The notes under the pieces were generated by a model. That model did no database searches. It was not told where the DNA came from and saw nothing but the letters and a program-made list of their open reading frames with translations. DNA of 64,000 bases from positions 1 to 64,000 of the forward strand of contig JAFSCH010000054.1 of the NCBI GenBank assembly GCA_017436865.1, given 5' to 3'. Positions 34,978 through 43,711 of the stretch are shown piece by piece. The stretch's first letter is position 1, and every line of letters starts with the position of its first letter. This DNA is from Lachnospiraceae bacterium. GTDB taxonomy: Bacteria; Bacillota; Clostridia; Lachnospirales; Lachnospiraceae. A program made the position numbers and the translations under genes.

Positions 34978-35020
34978 TGCCATTTCCTACTGATGTGTTA
35001 TAATATCGGTAGGGATGGCA
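34978..35020 (+). promoter_or_regulatory. promoter of the recombinase inside an inverted repeat
   Basis: An extended -10 box (TGTTATAAT, 34997-35004) lies between TGCCATTTCCTAC (34978-34990) and GTAGGGATGGCA (35009-35020), which are inverse with one small difference. AAGGAGAT for the recombinase follows. The design is like that at 27922-27971. Confidence 0.7.
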
Positions 35021-35040
35021 TAGTCAAAAGGAGATAAACT

Positions 35041-36630
35041 ATGAATATCAGAAATGATTATGCTAATACACAACGACAATTTAATACAGCACTTTATTTA
35101 CGATTATCCAAGGAAGACAGACGAGATATGGAATCTGATTCCATTGCCAATCAGCGTATGCTACTGCATCGTTACGTGGAAAATCATCCAGAGTTCCACT
35201 TCTATAAGGAATATGTAGATGATGGTGAAACGGGTACGAATTTCAATCGACCACAGTTTCAACAGATGATGGATGATTTAGACAAAGGATTTATCAATTG
35301 CATTATTTGTAAGGATTGTTCCAGATTTGGACGAGATTACATTGAATGTGGAGCTTATATCCGAGAGTTTGATGATAATGATATACGTTTCATTGCTATC
35401 AATGATAATTATGATTCCTTCGACCAGTATCGAGATGATACTATCTTTGCTATTAAAAATGTAATGAATACCGAATACTCTAAGGCTAAAAGCCGAGATA
35501 TTAAGAAGATATTCAAAGAAAAGCAATACGAAGGAGCTTACATGGGAGCCTTTTCGGTCTATGGCTATAAGAAAAGTCCTGATGATAAGCATAAGTTTAT
35601 CATTGATGAATATGCAGCTAATGTGGTACGAAGAGTATTTCAGATGTTTTGTGATGGTATGGCTAAGCAGACTATCGCAAGAACTCTTACTGCCGAAGGG
35701 ATTTTATCACCAGAGGAGTATAAAAGAGTGAATGGTTCTAATTTCCACACAGGTCGTATCTCTCAGCAGAAAAGCTGGAGCTATGGAGCAATTCACCAAA
35801 TGCTACGCAATCAAGTCTATCTCGGACATACTGTACAGAACAAAACCTATCGTAAGCGTATGAAAGGTAAAGGGTATAAGAATCCAACGGAAAAATGGAT
35901 TATTGTTGAAAACACCCATGAACCAATCATTGATAAGGAGCTGTGGGATAAGACACAACGACTTTTTATAGAACGTACGAAACCAAAGCCGGATTTTTCG
36001 AATCAATCACCCATTGCCGGATTTGTTACCTGTGCTGAATGTGGTGCAAGACTCACATCCAGTTCTTGGGGAAATGAGCCAAGCTTGGTATGTGGAACCT
36101 ATAAACGTATGGGGCGAAAAGGCTGTACACCACATGTAGTTCCAAAGAAGCTAATTATTGATACCATTACAGATGATTTAAATACGATTATTCGAAATAG
36201 TCATGACGTAGAGAGTAAAATCAATCAGTATAAAAGCTGTCAGCGAATTATAAAGCAGAACTATGAGACGGAACTAAAAAATCTGGATAATCGAATCCAA
36301 TCTATCATGACTTATAAGAAGAAAGCCTTTGAAGCCTATCAGGACAATGTGCTATCTAGGAATGACTTTATGGCATTACAAAAGCAATACGAAGAGGAAG
36401 AAAATTCTATTCGAGCTTTACAAAACGATATGTTAGGTAATCAGACTGAGGGAATAAATCAGACATTGCATTTTCCTTGGTTGGAAAAACTCTTACAAAG
36501 GGGAATGATTGATGAACTGGATAGAAGTACGGTTGCTGATATGATTGATACTATTTATGTTTCAGATAATAAAGAAATCAAAATCGTCTATCGATTTTCT
36601 AATGAATTGGAAGCACTGCTATCAAGCTAG
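35041..36630 (+). CDS. large serine recombinase (TndX-like) of the element
   Basis: The 529-residue protein has an N-terminal resolvase domain with the catalytic serine in LYLRLSKEDRRDMESDSI and the motif DCSRFGRDYIECG, a recombinase domain (GAFSVYGYKKSPDD, AIHQMLRNQVYLGHTVQ) and a zinc ribbon (CAECGARLTSSS...CGTYKRMGRKGC). A coiled coil follows. It carries out site-specific integration and excision. It is the last gene, 57 bp before attR. No separate excision factor gene can be named with certainty. Confidence 0.95.
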   Translation: MNIRNDYANTQRQFNTALYLRLSKEDRRDMESDSIANQRMLLHRYVENHPEFHFYKEYVDDGETGTNFNRPQFQQMMDDLDKGFINCIICKDCSRFGRDYIECGAYIREFDDNDIRFIAINDNYDSFDQYRDDTIFAIKNVMNTEYSKAKSRDIKKIFKEKQYEGAYMGAFSVYGYKKSPDDKHKFIIDEYAANVVRRVFQMFCDGMAKQTIARTLTAEGILSPEEYKRVNGSNFHTGRISQQKSWSYGAIHQMLRNQVYLGHTVQNKTYRKRMKGKGYKNPTEKWIIVENTHEPIIDKELWDKTQRLFIERTKPKPDFSNQSPIAGFVTCAECGARLTSSSWGNEPSLVCGTYKRMGRKGCTPHVVPKKLIIDTITDDLNTIIRNSHDVESKINQYKSCQRIIKQNYETELKNLDNRIQSIMTYKKKAFEAYQDNVLSRNDFMALQKQYEEEENSIRALQNDMLGNQTEGINQTLHFPWLEKLLQRGMIDELDRSTVADMIDTIYVSDNKEIKIVYRFSNELEALLSS

Positions 36631-36669
36631 TGTTTCCGTTCAATCACTTGTAACTCTACAAATTTTTTC

Positions 36670-36696
36670 TTGCGCAAATTAGGTCACCCATATGGC
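36670..36696. other. attR of the integrative element
   Basis: The element arm with TTGCGCA (36670-36676) is followed by CCATA (36688-36692) and then host sequence TGGCGGGCG. Joined with the left host side it forms CTCCATATGGCGG, which codes for the intact Pro-Pro-Tyr-Gly-Asp of the deacetylase. Confidence 0.75.
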
Positions 36697-37169
36697 GGGC
36701 GAAAGAGAAACATTTCATATCCTGTCAGCTCCTTCACTTTTTCATGCACGGACATTAACTCTGATTCCTTTTCACTATCGGTAATCTGGCTCATGTTCTT
36801 GTGATTCTGACTATGATTTCCCAGATCATGACCATTTTCATAAATCATCTTTACATCATTTGGAAATTGTTCTACCCAGCCCCCTGTCATGAAAAAGGTT
36901 ACCTTTACATCATGTTTATTTAAGATATCCATGATTTGTTTCGTATCTTCGTTTCCCCAGGCTGCATCAAATGTCAACGCAATCTTCTTCTCATCTGTTT
37001 CCACACAATAAATCGGAAGTTCCCTGTCTCCTACAGTGGAGCTAGTTGGAACTGCTTCTTTTACTCCAATTGTTCCTCCAAGAACAAGTAACGCTGCTGC
37101 CATCGTTACAATCTTTTTTGTTAATTTTCTCTCTTTGATTTCATATATCACATTGTCTAAAATACGCAT
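36688..37169 (-). pseudogene. 5' part of a PdaB-like polysaccharide deacetylase gene, split by the mobile element
   Basis: It has an N-terminal membrane or signal segment (KIVTMAAALLVLGGTIG), then the NodB domain start LPIYCVETDEKKIALTFDAAWGNED (split here for length: motif 1 is TFDAAWG) and GHDLGNHSQNH (motif 2). It stops in motif 3, FRPPYG, where the element begins. TFDAAWG instead of TFDD is typical of sporulation PdaB-type proteins. The start MRILDN has GGGG six bases upstream. Together with 27045-27354 it makes a 263-residue protein. Confidence 0.9.
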
Positions 37170-37565
37170 AAAAAACCCCATGAGCATCTTTGCTTTAATA
37201 TATTGATGTTCATTGGATTTTATTCTTCTTAATTTTATATTAAATAACTATACTAATCATTTCCATTTATTTTTTTATTTATAAACTATTCATATGCAAC
37301 ACATCCTAATTGATACCGAAGGCACTCAAACACCTTATTTTACTGTATTTTAAACCATTTCTTATCGTTCCACCCACCGTATATCCTCCCAGGCAGTATC
37401 AAACGTTAGTGTATTTTTCTTCTCCTCTTGCGAAATTCTATTACAATACCTATAATAGAATTCTAGTCATCATAATTTTGCAAAGGAACTACTTATGTTC
37501 CCTTATCAGTCAAAATATAACAAATGATATTTTTACAAAATACTACAATAATAGGAGAAATCAAA
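37170..37565. other. intergenic region with deacetylase relic
   Basis: This AT-rich region between divergent genes holds the relic at 37378-37435 and a small hairpin GAATTCTA/TAGAATT type repeat near 37435-37465. I see no intact gene in it. Confidence 0.5.
37378..37435 (-). pseudogene. relic of a second PdaB-like deacetylase gene
   Basis: On the minus strand one frame reads EEKKNTLTFDTAWEDIR and then soon a stop. This aligns with DEKKIALTFDAAWGNED of the split deacetylase 400 bp away. No start or further domain is left, so it is a decayed duplicate. Confidence 0.65.
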
Positions 37566-38906
37566 ATGTATAAAAGTCTCAAAAAACGAACACTTCTGCT
37601 TTTTATTCTGGTTGTTGCCACACTGACTGGCTGTGGAAGCTCTGTATCTGTAAATGCTGAATCCTCTTCCTCCAATCTCATATCGGAAACAGAAAGTACT
37701 ATCCCAATCCCTGTTGAAGTATTTGACCCGGCTGCTTCTCCCGAACCATATCCTGTAGAAGATGCTGAAAAAGCTCAAACTTTAGAATCTTTTTCCACCG
37801 AGCCTGCCTTTGAAGAATATGATATTACGCTTATGGCCTTAGGTGACAACCTCATTCATATGGGTGTCGTACATACTGGAAAACAAACTGACGGAAGTCT
37901 GAATTATAATTTTCTTTTTGATGGAATCTCCGATTTTTTGAATACGGCTGATATTAAAATTATTAATCAGGAAACACCACTTGCTGGTAATGAACTTGGT
38001 TTTCAAGGTTACCCAAATTTTAACTCTCCAACTGAAATCGGGGATGCCATTGTTGATGCTGGTTTTAATGTCGTACTTCATGCCTCCAATCACTCTGCCG
38101 ACCAAGGCATCTCCGGCTTGGACAGCTGTGTGACTTTTTGGAGAAACTATCCGGAAGTCCTGCTTACCGGTATTCATGAACCAGTTGAAAATCCTGAAAT
38201 TCCTTTACTTACAATAAAGGACAAGACCTTTGCTATTTTGAATTATACCTATGGTCCAAACTACGGTAGTGCTCCAGAAAATTTAGCAAGCCGTATGAAT
38301 ATACTTTGCAGTATAGATTCCGCAAGCAGACAAATTGATTTTACTACCCTAAACCCTCAGGTAATCGAAGATATTAAAGAAGCTGAACAGATTGCTGACA
38401 TGGTAATCGTTTGTCCTCACTGGGGCACTGAATATGCAACTACACCTTCCAATTATCAGGAGAACTTTGCGAAGCAAATGACAGAAGCAGGTGCCGATGT
38501 CATTATTGGTACACATCCACATGTTGTACAACCTGTCAGCCTGATTGAAGCAGATAATGGAAATACTTCACTATGCTACTATTCTCTTGGTAATTATGTT
38601 TCTACCCAGAAAAATGGACAAAGTATGTTAGAGGGCATGGCATGGATAAACTTCCATGTAACAGAAAACGGTATCTCCCTTTCTTTGGAAGATACCGGTA
38701 TTATTCCTTTAGTCTGCCATTACACAAGCGGACCTGTTCGTATTAAAAATATCTATTTATTAGAAGACTATACCGAAGAATTGGCTTCCAGTCACGGCAT
38801 TATCAACTATGGTGGCATTTCTTTCCACTTAGATCACCTCATAGGATGGAGCGAAGATATTCTCGGTGAATGGGTAATTACTGCTGATCAAGCATTAAAT
38901 CATTAA
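37566..38906 (+). CDS. CapA family lipoprotein
   Basis: This 446-residue CapA-like protein has a lipoprotein signal (LLLFILVVATLTGC) and a low-complexity linker. The domain motifs are LMALGDNLIHMGVV, INQETPLAGNE, HASNHSADQGISGLD, VCPHWGTEY and GTHPHVVQPVSLIEA with SLGNYVST. The start is set by TAGGAG upstream; the frame opens 14 codons earlier. It faces the NlpC/P60 gene with a 4-bp convergent overlap. The substrate is unknown, as for the paralogue at 25958. Confidence 0.88.
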   Translation: MYKSLKKRTLLLFILVVATLTGCGSSVSVNAESSSSNLISETESTIPIPVEVFDPAASPEPYPVEDAEKAQTLESFSTEPAFEEYDITLMALGDNLIHMGVVHTGKQTDGSLNYNFLFDGISDFLNTADIKIINQETPLAGNELGFQGYPNFNSPTEIGDAIVDAGFNVVLHASNHSADQGISGLDSCVTFWRNYPEVLLTGIHEPVENPEIPLLTIKDKTFAILNYTYGPNYGSAPENLASRMNILCSIDSASRQIDFTTLNPQVIEDIKEAEQIADMVIVCPHWGTEYATTPSNYQENFAKQMTEAGADVIIGTHPHVVQPVSLIEADNGNTSLCYYSLGNYVSTQKNGQSMLEGMAWINFHVTENGISLSLEDTGIIPLVCHYTSGPVRIKNIYLLEDYTEELASSHGIINYGGISFHLDHLIGWSEDILGEWVITADQALNH

Positions 38907-40129
38907 TCTATTACATTTTTGATTCCGATAAAGGTGTTATCATAGTATATATCACTAATGATAACGCCTTTTCTTGAATTTGCAGAATGAATAATCTGCC
39001 CGTTTCCAATATACAATCCAACATGGCTACATCTACTACCGTTTGAAGCATAGCATACAATATCTCCTGGCTTTGCCTCTTCTACGGTAATATTTCTTCC
39101 ATTTGACCCCCACTGCCCCTGTGGTGTCCTACTCAAGGAATACCCAAACGCAGCATAGGTATAGCTGGTAAAGCCTGAACAATCCGTTCCCTTCTCCAAG
39201 CTCTGTCCTCCTGAAATATAACGATTACCCAAATACTGCATTGCATAATTTACTATGGCTGTACGAAGCTCCGAAACATTTGCATAATCGGTCGGCGGTG
39301 GTGTAATTCGGACAGTTGTATTTTCAGGCGACGCTTCTTCCTCCTCTAATGCACGCTGCTGTAACAATCTTTGCGCTTCTAATTCCTTTTGTTCCTCTTC
39401 GATAGACTTTGCATACGTAAAATGCTCTTCTATTGAAATAAATTCACTGGATACATAGCCTTCCTTTTCTGTAGCATATAAAATTTTCGACCACTCTTCA
39501 CCATATTCCAAGAGCTTTGCCTTTTCGCCGAAGTCTTTGTAACCAATTCTTGATGCCGTTATGGCAGGCTCTTCCCTTACATTAAGTCTATCTGCTTTAA
39601 CAACAACATATCTTGTCACATAATCATCTATTACTGCAGCAGCTTCCTCACCATAGATAAAATATTCTGACTTAATATATCCTTCCACATTACCAGAGAT
39701 CACTTGAAACCATTCCTCTTCTCCATCTCCAACTACAGAAAGAATCTGTGCTACAGAATCATCATACATTTTTCCTACCACTTCACTATCGGTATTTGGT
39801 TCTACTCTTACATTTACATAGTTTGTGACATTAGCAATAGCAAAATCACTGTATTCATTATATTCCCGCTCTACCGCTGTCGCAGTCTCTTTTCCCGTAA
39901 GTGCACTCTCCGATATCTCTTCAGAATAATCATTAGCTAATACGGTCTCTACTCCTGCTGCAATACGAAATTCTGCGCCTGACTCATCTAGGCGCCCCGT
40001 CGCAGCCCTCTGTGTGTTACTCTTTTGTGCATCATCTATGATCGGAGACTTCATTGCTCCCAAAAACATCCCGCCCACTAAAATTACCGGAATACTTGCT
40101 CCAATTAAATTGCTATATCTTATGTTCAT
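38903..40129 (-). CDS. SH3 and NlpC/P60 cell-wall hydrolase
   Basis: The 408-residue protein has an N-terminal membrane segment (LIGASIPVILVGGMFLG), two bacterial SH3 domains (about residues 97-160 and 170-230), a charged coiled coil and a C-terminal NlpC/P60 domain. The last has the catalytic Cys in GTDCSGFTSYTY, the His in CSHVGLYIG and a following HSAN. It should cut peptide cross-bridges in peptidoglycan outside the membrane. Its 3' end overlaps the capA gene by 4 bp on the other strand. Confidence 0.92.
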   Translation of the reverse strand: MNIRYSNLIGASIPVILVGGMFLGAMKSPIIDDAQKSNTQRAATGRLDESGAEFRIAAGVETVLANDYSEEISESALTGKETATAVEREYNEYSDFAIANVTNYVNVRVEPNTDSEVVGKMYDDSVAQILSVVGDGEEEWFQVISGNVEGYIKSEYFIYGEEAAAVIDDYVTRYVVVKADRLNVREEPAITASRIGYKDFGEKAKLLEYGEEWSKILYATEKEGYVSSEFISIEEHFTYAKSIEEEQKELEAQRLLQQRALEEEEASPENTTVRITPPPTDYANVSELRTAIVNYAMQYLGNRYISGGQSLEKGTDCSGFTSYTYAAFGYSLSRTPQGQWGSNGRNITVEEAKPGDIVCYASNGSRCSHVGLYIGNGQIIHSANSRKGVIISDIYYDNTFIGIKNVID

Positions 40130-40347
40130 ATTCTATATCCTATACTTTTGTATTTATTCCCATAACCATTTAACACTTTCATCATTACGCATCAAAAAAT
40201 ATTATATAATAATTATATCTTTTCAAGATGCGCATACCTGTTCATCAGTTACTTTGGTACTGAATATTAGTATACACAACATGAACCTAAAATCAACAGT
40301 ATACATAATAGATTTATTTTTATTCCCTCTATTTTAATAACCTAGTT

Positions 40348-42186
40348 TTACTCTACGGTTACCGATTTGGCCAAATTTCTTGGCTGATCCACGTCCAATC
40401 CTCTATAAGATGAGGTATAGTATGCCAAAAGCTGCAAAATAATGGCTGCTGTAAATGGCGCAAATATATCATCACCTGCTGGAATCATCAGACGTTCATC
40501 AAAAATTGTATTTTCAATTACTGCATCATTATCTTCCTTGGTAATTAATATTACCATTGCCCCTCTTGCTCTTACCTCTTTTACATTTGAAATCATTTTG
40601 GCAAATACATCCGACTGTGTTGCTAATGCAATCACTGGTACTCCTCCTGTTACTAATGACAACGTACCATGCTTTAACTCTCCTGCCGCATAAGCCTCTG
40701 AATGTATATAGGTAATCTCTTTTAGCTTAATAGAACCCTCACAAGCTAATGCATAATCTAAACTTCTTCCAATGAAGAACAAGTCCTGCGCTGGAGTCAG
40801 ACGTTTACTAAGTTCTTTCATCTTATCCTTCTGTTCCAACACCTTTTCCATTAGCGCTCCTACTTCATCCAGCCCTTTCATGTAGTATGAGATTTCTTGT
40901 TCATTTCTCTTACCAATTACATAAGCAAAACGAAATGCTAACAGATAAAATGCTGTTAATTGCGCTGTATACGCCTTGGTACTTGCCACAGCAATTTCAG
41001 GCCCTGCATGTGTATATAATACATAATCAGACTCTCTAGCAATCGAAGATCCTTTTACATTTACAATAGATAAGGTCTTTGCCCCCTTTTCCCTTGCTAA
41101 CCGAAGTGCTGCCAAGGTATCTGCTGTTTCTCCTGACTGGGAAACTAATATTACAAGTGTGTTTTCATCCAGTATAGGATCTGCATAACGAAACTCTGAA
41201 GCAATCTCTACTTGAACCGGTATACGCAACAATTTCTCCATCAATATTTTACCTGCCATTCCTGCATGCATTGCTGTACCGCAGGCTGTAATAACAACAC
41301 GATTCGTATTCTTGAACACCTCATCCGTAATGCCATCTTCTGTAAAATCTGGCAAAAGATAATTTCCTTTCTTCATTCTTGGCGCTAACGTTCTGCGAAT
41401 GGCTTCCGGCTGTTCATGAATCTCTTTTAGCATATAATGTTTAAATCCATTCTTCTGAGCAGCAGACATATCCCAATGAACACTTAGCATAACAGGGCTT
41501 ACCACTGTACCATCCAAATCCATTACCGTTATCGTATTTTTCGTAACCTTAGCTACCTGAAATTCCGGCAAAACAAAATATTCTTTGGAATAACGTAGCA
41601 ATGCAACCATGTCCGATGCAACAATAGAACCTTCTTCTGACGAACAGCATACCAAAGGACTTCCCTTACGAATACAGTATATAACATCCTTCTGGTCTGC
41701 AAACATAATGCAAAATGCATAGGCTCCTTCCAATCGTTCCACCGCACCTCGCAATGTTTCCAATACATTCCCTTGATTACTCTCATACAAAGAATCCAGC
41801 AACATAGCAGCAATTTCTGTATCAGTCTGAGATACTGGAATTTTTCCCATGCCTTCCAGTTCCTTTGCCAGTTCATGATAGTTTTCTATAATACCATTAT
41901 GAATCAAAGTAACATTTCCTGAACGGTGCGGATGAGCATTCACTTCTGAAACTCCACCATGTGTAGCCCATCTGGTGTGCCCAATACCACAGGAAGACTC
42001 CAATTTTGCCGGAAGTTTATTTTTAAGCCCTTCCACTTTTCCAACCGATTTTATTACTTCGATACCTCGGTCTGTATAACATGCTATTCCTGCACTGTCA
42101 TATCCTCGATATTCCAATTCTGCCAAACCTTTTATTAGTTCCTCTTTCGCATCTAGATAACCACAAAACCCTATAATTCCACACAT
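40348..42186 (-). CDS. glmS: glutamine-fructose-6-phosphate aminotransferase (isomerizing)
   Basis: This 612-residue enzyme makes glucosamine-6-phosphate from fructose-6-phosphate and glutamine, the first step to UDP-GlcNAc. The N-terminal MCGIIGF gives the catalytic Cys after Met removal; GHTRWATHG and NHNGIIENY-type sequence (LIHNGIIENYHEL) follow. Two SIS domains carry ITACGTAMHAG and SQSGETADTLAAL; the C-terminus is NLAKSVTVE. AAGGAGATAG precedes the ATG. The upstream gap of 110 bp is too short for the glmS ribozyme. Confidence 0.98.
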   Translation of the reverse strand: MCGIIGFCGYLDAKEELIKGLAELEYRGYDSAGIACYTDRGIEVIKSVGKVEGLKNKLPAKLESSCGIGHTRWATHGGVSEVNAHPHRSGNVTLIHNGIIENYHELAKELEGMGKIPVSQTDTEIAAMLLDSLYESNQGNVLETLRGAVERLEGAYAFCIMFADQKDVIYCIRKGSPLVCCSSEEGSIVASDMVALLRYSKEYFVLPEFQVAKVTKNTITVMDLDGTVVSPVMLSVHWDMSAAQKNGFKHYMLKEIHEQPEAIRRTLAPRMKKGNYLLPDFTEDGITDEVFKNTNRVVITACGTAMHAGMAGKILMEKLLRIPVQVEIASEFRYADPILDENTLVILVSQSGETADTLAALRLAREKGAKTLSIVNVKGSSIARESDYVLYTHAGPEIAVASTKAYTAQLTAFYLLAFRFAYVIGKRNEQEISYYMKGLDEVGALMEKVLEQKDKMKELSKRLTPAQDLFFIGRSLDYALACEGSIKLKEITYIHSEAYAAGELKHGTLSLVTGGVPVIALATQSDVFAKMISNVKEVRARGAMVILITKEDNDAVIENTIFDERLMIPAGDDIFAPFTAAIILQLLAYYTSSYRGLDVDQPRNLAKSVTVE

Positions 42187-42238
42187 ATTTACTATCTCCT
42201 TGTATTACTTTATACTTTGACTCTGCTTATTCGTGACT

Positions 42239-42270
42239 AAAGGTTGACTTTATCAACTCAACCTTTTTCT
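42239..42270 (-). terminator. probable terminator downstream of nagB
   Basis: AAAGGTTGA pairs with TCAACCTTT. The T run is better on the plus strand, but the position just beyond the nagB stop suggests that it ends the glmM-nagB transcript or separates it from glmS. Confidence 0.5.
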
Positions 42271-42296
42271 TTCGTACCAATATATCCTTGTTTCAT

Positions 42297-43007
42297 TTAG
42301 TTTTCACTATAAATTACTGTTAAATCAGGATGTAACTGTAAAATAGAGGCTGGAACTTCCGGAGTAATCGGTCCAAAAAAGGCTTTCTCGATAATTTCTT
42401 TCTTATTCTTGCCATTTGCAATCAAAAGAACCTTTTTCGCACTCATAATACCGCCCATTCCCATAGTAACTGCCTTTCTAGGTACATCTGCTTCCGATGC
42501 AAAGAAACGAGCATTTGCTTCGATAGTAGAAGGATCAAGCTCTACCACATGAGTCGCCTTCTCAAAATAAGAATCCGGCTCATTGAAACCGATATGTCCA
42601 TCAAGACCAATACCAAGTAACTGAAGGTCAATACCACCTGACTGTTCAATCAAAGCATCATATGCTTCACATTCCTTCTGAAGGTCTGTTGCACAACCAT
42701 TCGGAACATTTGTCTTAGCCACATCAATGTTAATCTTTGTAAACAGATTTGTATTCATGAAGTAACGATAGCTCTGATCGTTGCTTCCGTCTAATCCTAC
42801 ATACTCATCAAGATTAATAGAGGAAACCTTAGAGAAATCAACCTCTCCCTTTTCACACTTCTCTACAATCTTCTCATAGGTTCCAAGTGGTGAAGAACCT
42901 GTTGCTAAACCTAATACACTATTTGGCTTTAATACAACCTGTGCACAAATCATTGCTGCTGCCTTGCAGCTAAGTTCATCGTAATTGTTTACCTTAATAA
43001 AATTCAC
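42297..43007 (-). CDS. nagB: glucosamine-6-phosphate deaminase
   Basis: This enzyme converts glucosamine-6-phosphate to fructose-6-phosphate and ammonia. Motifs are LGLATGSSPLGTYEKI, INLDEYVGL, LLGIGLDGHIGFNEP (catalytic His and Glu) and VTMGMGGIMSAKKVLL. The GTG start at 43007 has GGAG seven bases upstream and fits the usual N-terminus (NFIKVNNYDEL). An ATG at 43049, which overlaps the upstream stop as TAATG, would add 14 residues and cannot be excluded. It lies with biosynthetic glmM in one operon, opposite in flux to GlmS. Confidence 0.94.
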   Translation of the reverse strand: MNFIKVNNYDELSCKAAAMICAQVVLKPNSVLGLATGSSPLGTYEKIVEKCEKGEVDFSKVSSINLDEYVGLDGSNDQSYRYFMNTNLFTKINIDVAKTNVPNGCATDLQKECEAYDALIEQSGGIDLQLLGIGLDGHIGFNEPDSYFEKATHVVELDPSTIEANARFFASEADVPRKAVTMGMGGIMSAKKVLLIANGKNKKEIIEKAFFGPITPEVPASILQLHPDLTVIYSEN

Positions 43008-43048
43008 CTTTGCTCTCCATGTATGTTTTATCATATCTTTTGTTATCA

Positions 43049-43711
43049 TTATATTCTTTCTACAACTGTCTTTGCATCCTTAACAATGCTATTTGCAGGA
43101 TAGACTCCTCGAAGTGAAGTCAGCGGATATACAGAAGTATTCTTACCAATCACAGTACCCGGATTAATAACAGATCCACAGCCCACATCGGCACCATCTG
43201 CTAAGATACCACCAATCTTTCTAAGTCCTGTCTCATAATCTTCATCACCGTGAATTACTACCGGCTTTCCATCCGATTTCAAGTTTGAGCAAATTGTCCC
43301 TGCTCCTGTATGAGCTTTATTTCCTAAAATGGAATCACCTACATAATTATAATGTGGTATCTGTACTTTATCCAATAATACACAATTCTTTAATTCCGAA
43401 GAATTACCAATCACACAACCTTCACCAGTAATAACACTGCCACGGATAAATGCTCCTGGACGTACTTCTGTTCCAGAACCGATAATAGCAGGTGCTTCGA
43501 TCGTTGCTGTAGGATAAATCTTTACATTTTCTCCTACTAAAACACCTTCCTCCAGCAAAGTATATCCTGGAATCCCCTTTTCAATCAATGCTAAGATATA
43601 CTCCTTAATCTTAGGAAGCATCTCCCACGGATACTCACTTCCCTCAAACAATTCTACTAAATATTCCGGCTGAGAAGCATAAAGCTCCTTCGTTTTTACT
43701 AATTTATTCAA
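43049..43711 (-). CDS. GlmU C-terminal-like left-handed beta-helix acyl/nucleotidyl transferase
   Basis: The protein has about 220 residues. After an N-terminal helical part comes a hexapeptide-repeat beta helix (VKIYPTATIEAPAIIGSGTE, ELKNCVLLDKVQIPHYNYVG, GTICSNLKS, GSVINPGTVIGKNT). It resembles the acetyltransferase half of GlmU, without the uridylyltransferase half. A TTG start at 43711 has GGGAGG eight bases upstream; an ATG at 43738 without such a site would give nine more residues and a 35-bp overlap with glmM. Its place after glmM suggests acetylation of glucosamine-1-phosphate. Confidence 0.8.
   Translation of the reverse strand: MNKLVKTKELYASQPEYLVELFEGSEYPWEMLPKIKEYILALIEKGIPGYTLLEEGVLVGENVKIYPTATIEAPAIIGSGTEVRPGAFIRGSVITGEGCVIGNSSELKNCVLLDKVQIPHYNYVGDSILGNKAHTGAGTICSNLKSDGKPVVIHGDEDYETGLRKIGGILADGADVGCGSVINPGTVIGKNTSVYPLTSLRGVYPANSIVKDAKTVVERI

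Larger units (their letters stand above)
27355..36692 (+). mobile_element. 9.33-kb integrative mobilizable element (serine recombinase, MobV)
   Basis: The borders are defined by the split deacetylase gene and the repeated CCATA core. The element codes for a large serine recombinase next to its right end, a MobV relaxase with oriT, a primase fragment, a DUF3987 protein, an XRE regulator and unknown cargo. It has no type IV secretion genes, so transfer would depend on a helper element. Excision at the core would leave 310 + 482 = 792 bp, an intact 263-codon frame with stop. The layout resembles Tn4451-type mobilizable transposons. Confidence 0.92.

Noticed and set aside
42187..42296. glmS ribozyme upstream of glmS
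   Set aside because: Only 110 bp separate nagB and glmS and the sequence has no recognisable glmS ribozyme core; a simple hairpin explains what is there.
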